From Gallionellaceae bacterium (GTDB lineage Bacteria; Pseudomonadota; Gammaproteobacteria; Burkholderiales; Gallionellaceae), in the NCBI GenBank assembly GCA_003151655.1, contig PLYB01000133.1, positions 1,448-9,262 on the forward strand: a stretch of DNA of 7,815 nucleotides, in the 5' to 3' direction. Positions 6,059-7,815 of the stretch are shown here, piece by piece. How positions within the stretch are numbered: position 1 is the stretch's first letter; each line of letters starts with the position of its first letter. The position numbers and the translations under genes are program-made. Below the pieces are notes generated by a model. It was not told the origin of the DNA, did no database searches, and was given only the letters and a program-made list of their open reading frames with translations.

Positions 6059-6793
6059 TTATTTTATGAAAGTAAGTGCACTACGGATAAATTCGGAGCC
6101 AATGAAATGTAATTTTCCGCTACTTGCAGTTCCTCTAGTTACTAAACCTATAAAGAACACGTAGCCTTTGTTACGGCAAAATATTGGTGAACCACTTAGT
6201 CCATTGAAATCCGTTTCGGATGGAATGCCTTCCATTGTATACAAACCTTCACAAAGTGAAGATTTAGCGAGGTTTCCTGTACGAATTAGCATCAGTTCGT
6301 TTATTTTATTATTGTCCCAGTCATATCTATCATTGCTAAATGGGAAACCGGCTACGAGTATTTCTACACCTATTGGAACTTTGCTAGCGGGGAAAGACCA
6401 GCGCTCAAAATTCCACGAGTACAGGTCTTTGTTGGACTCTTGGGTAAACAAAGCATCATCAATCTCGAACAAAATAAAATCATCAACCTCATCTTTATTT
6501 TCGGGATCATCAAAGGATGGGGTAAAGGCTCTTTTTATGGGCAAGGCCATACCCGTATTAGGCATCAGTATTCTAGTGTGGCGACAATCAGCTTTGGGGT
6601 TTTCTATAACATGCTTGGCAGTGATTGCGAAAACATTCCCCTTGTAATTTAGTAAAAACGACGAGCCAAATCCCCATATGTAATCATCTGGGCTTGCCGA
6701 AAAACAGATTGGTCGCGTGCCAGTAGCAACAATCATGAGCACTTCTTCTGGAGTAAGAAATCTTTCATGCATTTCCATATTTCTATCGCTCAT
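6059..6793 (-). CDS. Trypsin-like serine peptidase domain protein, orphan
   Basis: A 244-residue protein with a chymotrypsin/trypsin-like fold (PF13365-type, S1-like). Visible triad: His61 in VFAITAKHVIEN (54-65), Asp104 or Asp105 in VDDFILFEID (103-112), Ser200 in NGLSGSPIF (197-205). GFGSSFLLN at 41-49 is the usual first beta-hairpin, VEILVAGFPF (143-152) the strand before the second barrel, and FIGLVTRG (214-221) the strand after the Ser. There is no signal peptide or membrane segment, so the protein is probably cytoplasmic, unlike Deg/HtrA proteases; there is also no PDZ domain. Hand counts on three lines give about 35-40% G+C against 55-65% in mfd, suggesting transfer. It starts 23 nt after the mfd stop on the same strand, with no clear Shine-Dalgarno or promoter, and may depend on mfd read-through. 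Met6 or Met8 are possible alternative starts. Function and substrate are unknown; it may act as a sensor, regulator or defence peptidase, but nothing here proves it. Confidence 0.85.
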   Translation of the reverse strand: MSDRNMEMHERFLTPEEVLMIVATGTRPICFSASPDDYIWGFGSSFLLNYKGNVFAITAKHVIENPKADCRHTRILMPNTGMALPIKRAFTPSFDDPENKDEVDDFILFEIDDALFTQESNKDLYSWNFERWSFPASKVPIGVEILVAGFPFSNDRYDWDNNKINELMLIRTGNLAKSSLCEGLYTMEGIPSETDFNGLSGSPIFCRNKGYVFFIGLVTRGTASSGKLHFIGSEFIRSALTFIK

Positions 6794-6816
6794 TATTTAT
6801 TGAACTTTACGAATAC

Positions 6817-7815
6817 CTACCCCAGCTCCCCAAAGAACTTCTTAACCGCCAACACCCGCTGCTGCAAATCCTCGTGCTTGATTTCAATCCTTAACTTGTC
6901 CGGCCCGTTCATCTTAATATAGCGCCGACTCTGGATCATGGTGATAATCTTCATCGGATCAATGGGCGGATTGGGGACGAACTGGATGACAATCGCTTCC
7001 GAAGACGCATCCACTTTGCTGATGCCGAGCGGTTTGGCGAGGATGCGCAGGCGGTGGCTGTCGAGCAGGGTTTGGGCTGGTTCGGGTAACAGTCCGAAGC
7101 GGTCGATTAGCTCCTGATGCATTTCGTCCAGGTCTTCTTGCGTGTTGCAATTCGCCAGACGTTTATAGATGACGAGGCGCTGGTGGATGTCGCCGCAGTA
7201 GTCGTTCGGCAGCAGTGCTGGTGTGTGCAGGTTGATCTCGGTGGTGACACCCAGTGGGTGCGCCATGTCCGGCTCGTGGCCTTGTTTGAGTGAGGCGATG
7301 GCGGCGGCGAGCATATCGTTGTAGAGACTAAAACCGATCTCCTGCATTTCGCCGCTTTGCGATTCGCCCAGCACTTCGCCTGCGCCGCGTATTTCCAAGT
7401 CATGCATGGCGAGGAAGAAACCGCTGCCCAATTGCTCCATCGCCTGAATGGCTTCGAGACGCTTCTTCGCCTGCGCGGTGAGACCTTCCATGTTGTCCAC
7501 CAGCAAATAGGCATAGGCTTGATGGTGCGAGCGCCCGACGCGTCCGCGCAACTGGTGCAACTGCGCAAGGCCGAAGCGGTCGGCGCGGTTCATGATGATG
7601 GTGTTGGCGGTAGGAACGTCAATTCCCGTCTCAATAATCGTGGTGCAGAGCAGCACGTTGAAGCGCTGATGGGTAAAGTCGCGCATCACGCCTTCCAGAT
7701 CGCGTTCGCCCATCTGGCCGTGAGCTACGCGAATACGCGCTTCCGGCAGCAGCGTTTCCAACTTCTCCAGCATGTTGTTGATGGTATCGACTTCGTTGTG
7801 CAGGAAATACACCTG
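6817..7815 (-). CDS. mfd: Transcription-repair coupling factor Mfd, C-terminal part
   Basis: Partial: the reading frame is open to the right edge, beginning GQVYFLHNEVDT after the cut, and 332 of roughly 1150 residues are visible. Mfd displaces RNA polymerase stalled at DNA lesions and recruits UvrA for nucleotide excision repair. The fragment holds the end of the RecG-like translocase: the HGQMGERDLE block (about 31-40), helicase motif V TTIIETGIDVP (57-67) and motif VI QLHQLRGRVGRS (84-95). Then come the TRG-like region with GAGEVLGESQSGEMQEIGFS (about 143-162) and the C-terminal D7 domain from about 200 to the end (INLHTPALLPNDY, QRLVIYKRLA, LIDRFGLLP), ending KKFFGELG. No frameshift or missing motif is seen. 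No terminator follows the stop before the peptidase gene 23 nt downstream. Confidence 0.96.
   Translation of the reverse strand, partial: QVYFLHNEVDTINNMLEKLETLLPEARIRVAHGQMGERDLEGVMRDFTHQRFNVLLCTTIIETGIDVPTANTIIMNRADRFGLAQLHQLRGRVGRSHHQAYAYLLVDNMEGLTAQAKKRLEAIQAMEQLGSGFFLAMHDLEIRGAGEVLGESQSGEMQEIGFSLYNDMLAAAIASLKQGHEPDMAHPLGVTTEINLHTPALLPNDYCGDIHQRLVIYKRLANCNTQEDLDEMHQELIDRFGLLPEPAQTLLDSHRLRILAKPLGISKVDASSEAIVIQFVPNPPIDPMKIITMIQSRRYIKMNGPDKLRIEIKHEDLQQRVLAVKKFFGELG

Noticed and set aside
6168..6647. Plus-strand open frame (159 codons) opposite the peptidase gene
   Set aside because: The minus frame shows an ordered His/Asp/Ser triad and trypsin-like strand motifs, whereas the plus frame gives a Ser-rich product without any recognisable motif.
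5485..6793. A combined toxin-antitoxin-peptidase defence system
   Set aside because: The peptidase is on the opposite strand, convergent, with a different base composition, and the toxin-antitoxin pair is complete by itself; there is no sequence evidence that they work together.

Overview
This 7.8-kb window looks like ordinary chromosome of a betaproteobacterium, plausibly Nitrosomonadales/Gallionellaceae-like. That placement is inferred from protein similarity in PhoH, MsrB, YciB, YciI, SerB, RlmF and Mfd and from promoters ending in TAAAATCGCGCC; it was not tested by a search. Most genes are housekeeping. The one stretch with an accessory flavour lies between rlmF and mfd (about 5431-6816).

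Left part, plus strand: the 3' two thirds of a PIN-PhoH ATPase gene cut by the window edge (1-975); a 78-bp imperfect palindrome built from RCACAGAG octamers (985-1062); then a compact run of msrB (methionine-R-sulfoxide reductase), yciB (inner-membrane septation protein A) and yciI (YCII-domain protein), spaced 34 and 6 nt apart. After a 203-bp gap with a candidate extended -10 promoter comes a secreted parvulin-type prolyl isomerase (2565-3389), which ends at a perfect 13-bp-stem bidirectional terminator (3407-3436).

Middle: serB (phosphoserine phosphatase, minus strand) converges on that terminator. It diverges from rlmF (23S rRNA A1618 N6-methyltransferase, plus strand) across a short intergenic region with promoter-like sequence.

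Right part: a type II toxin-antitoxin pair (PF09720-like antitoxin and RelE/ParE-like toxin) with a 4-nt GTGA start/stop overlap; then, on the minus strand, an AT-rich gene for a trypsin-like serine peptidase with a visible His/Asp/Ser triad and no signal peptide; then the 3' end of mfd (transcription-repair coupling factor), which runs off the right edge. The peptidase gene begins 23 nt after the mfd stop on the same strand and differs clearly from it in base composition, so it looks like an insertion behind a core gene.

I do not see a convincing undescribed multi-gene system. The most noteworthy items are the cytoplasmic trypsin-like peptidase next to the toxin-antitoxin pair, the CACAGAG palindrome upstream of msrB, and the MsrB that lacks the usual resolving cysteine. 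No tRNA, rRNA, CRISPR array or insertion sequence was found.
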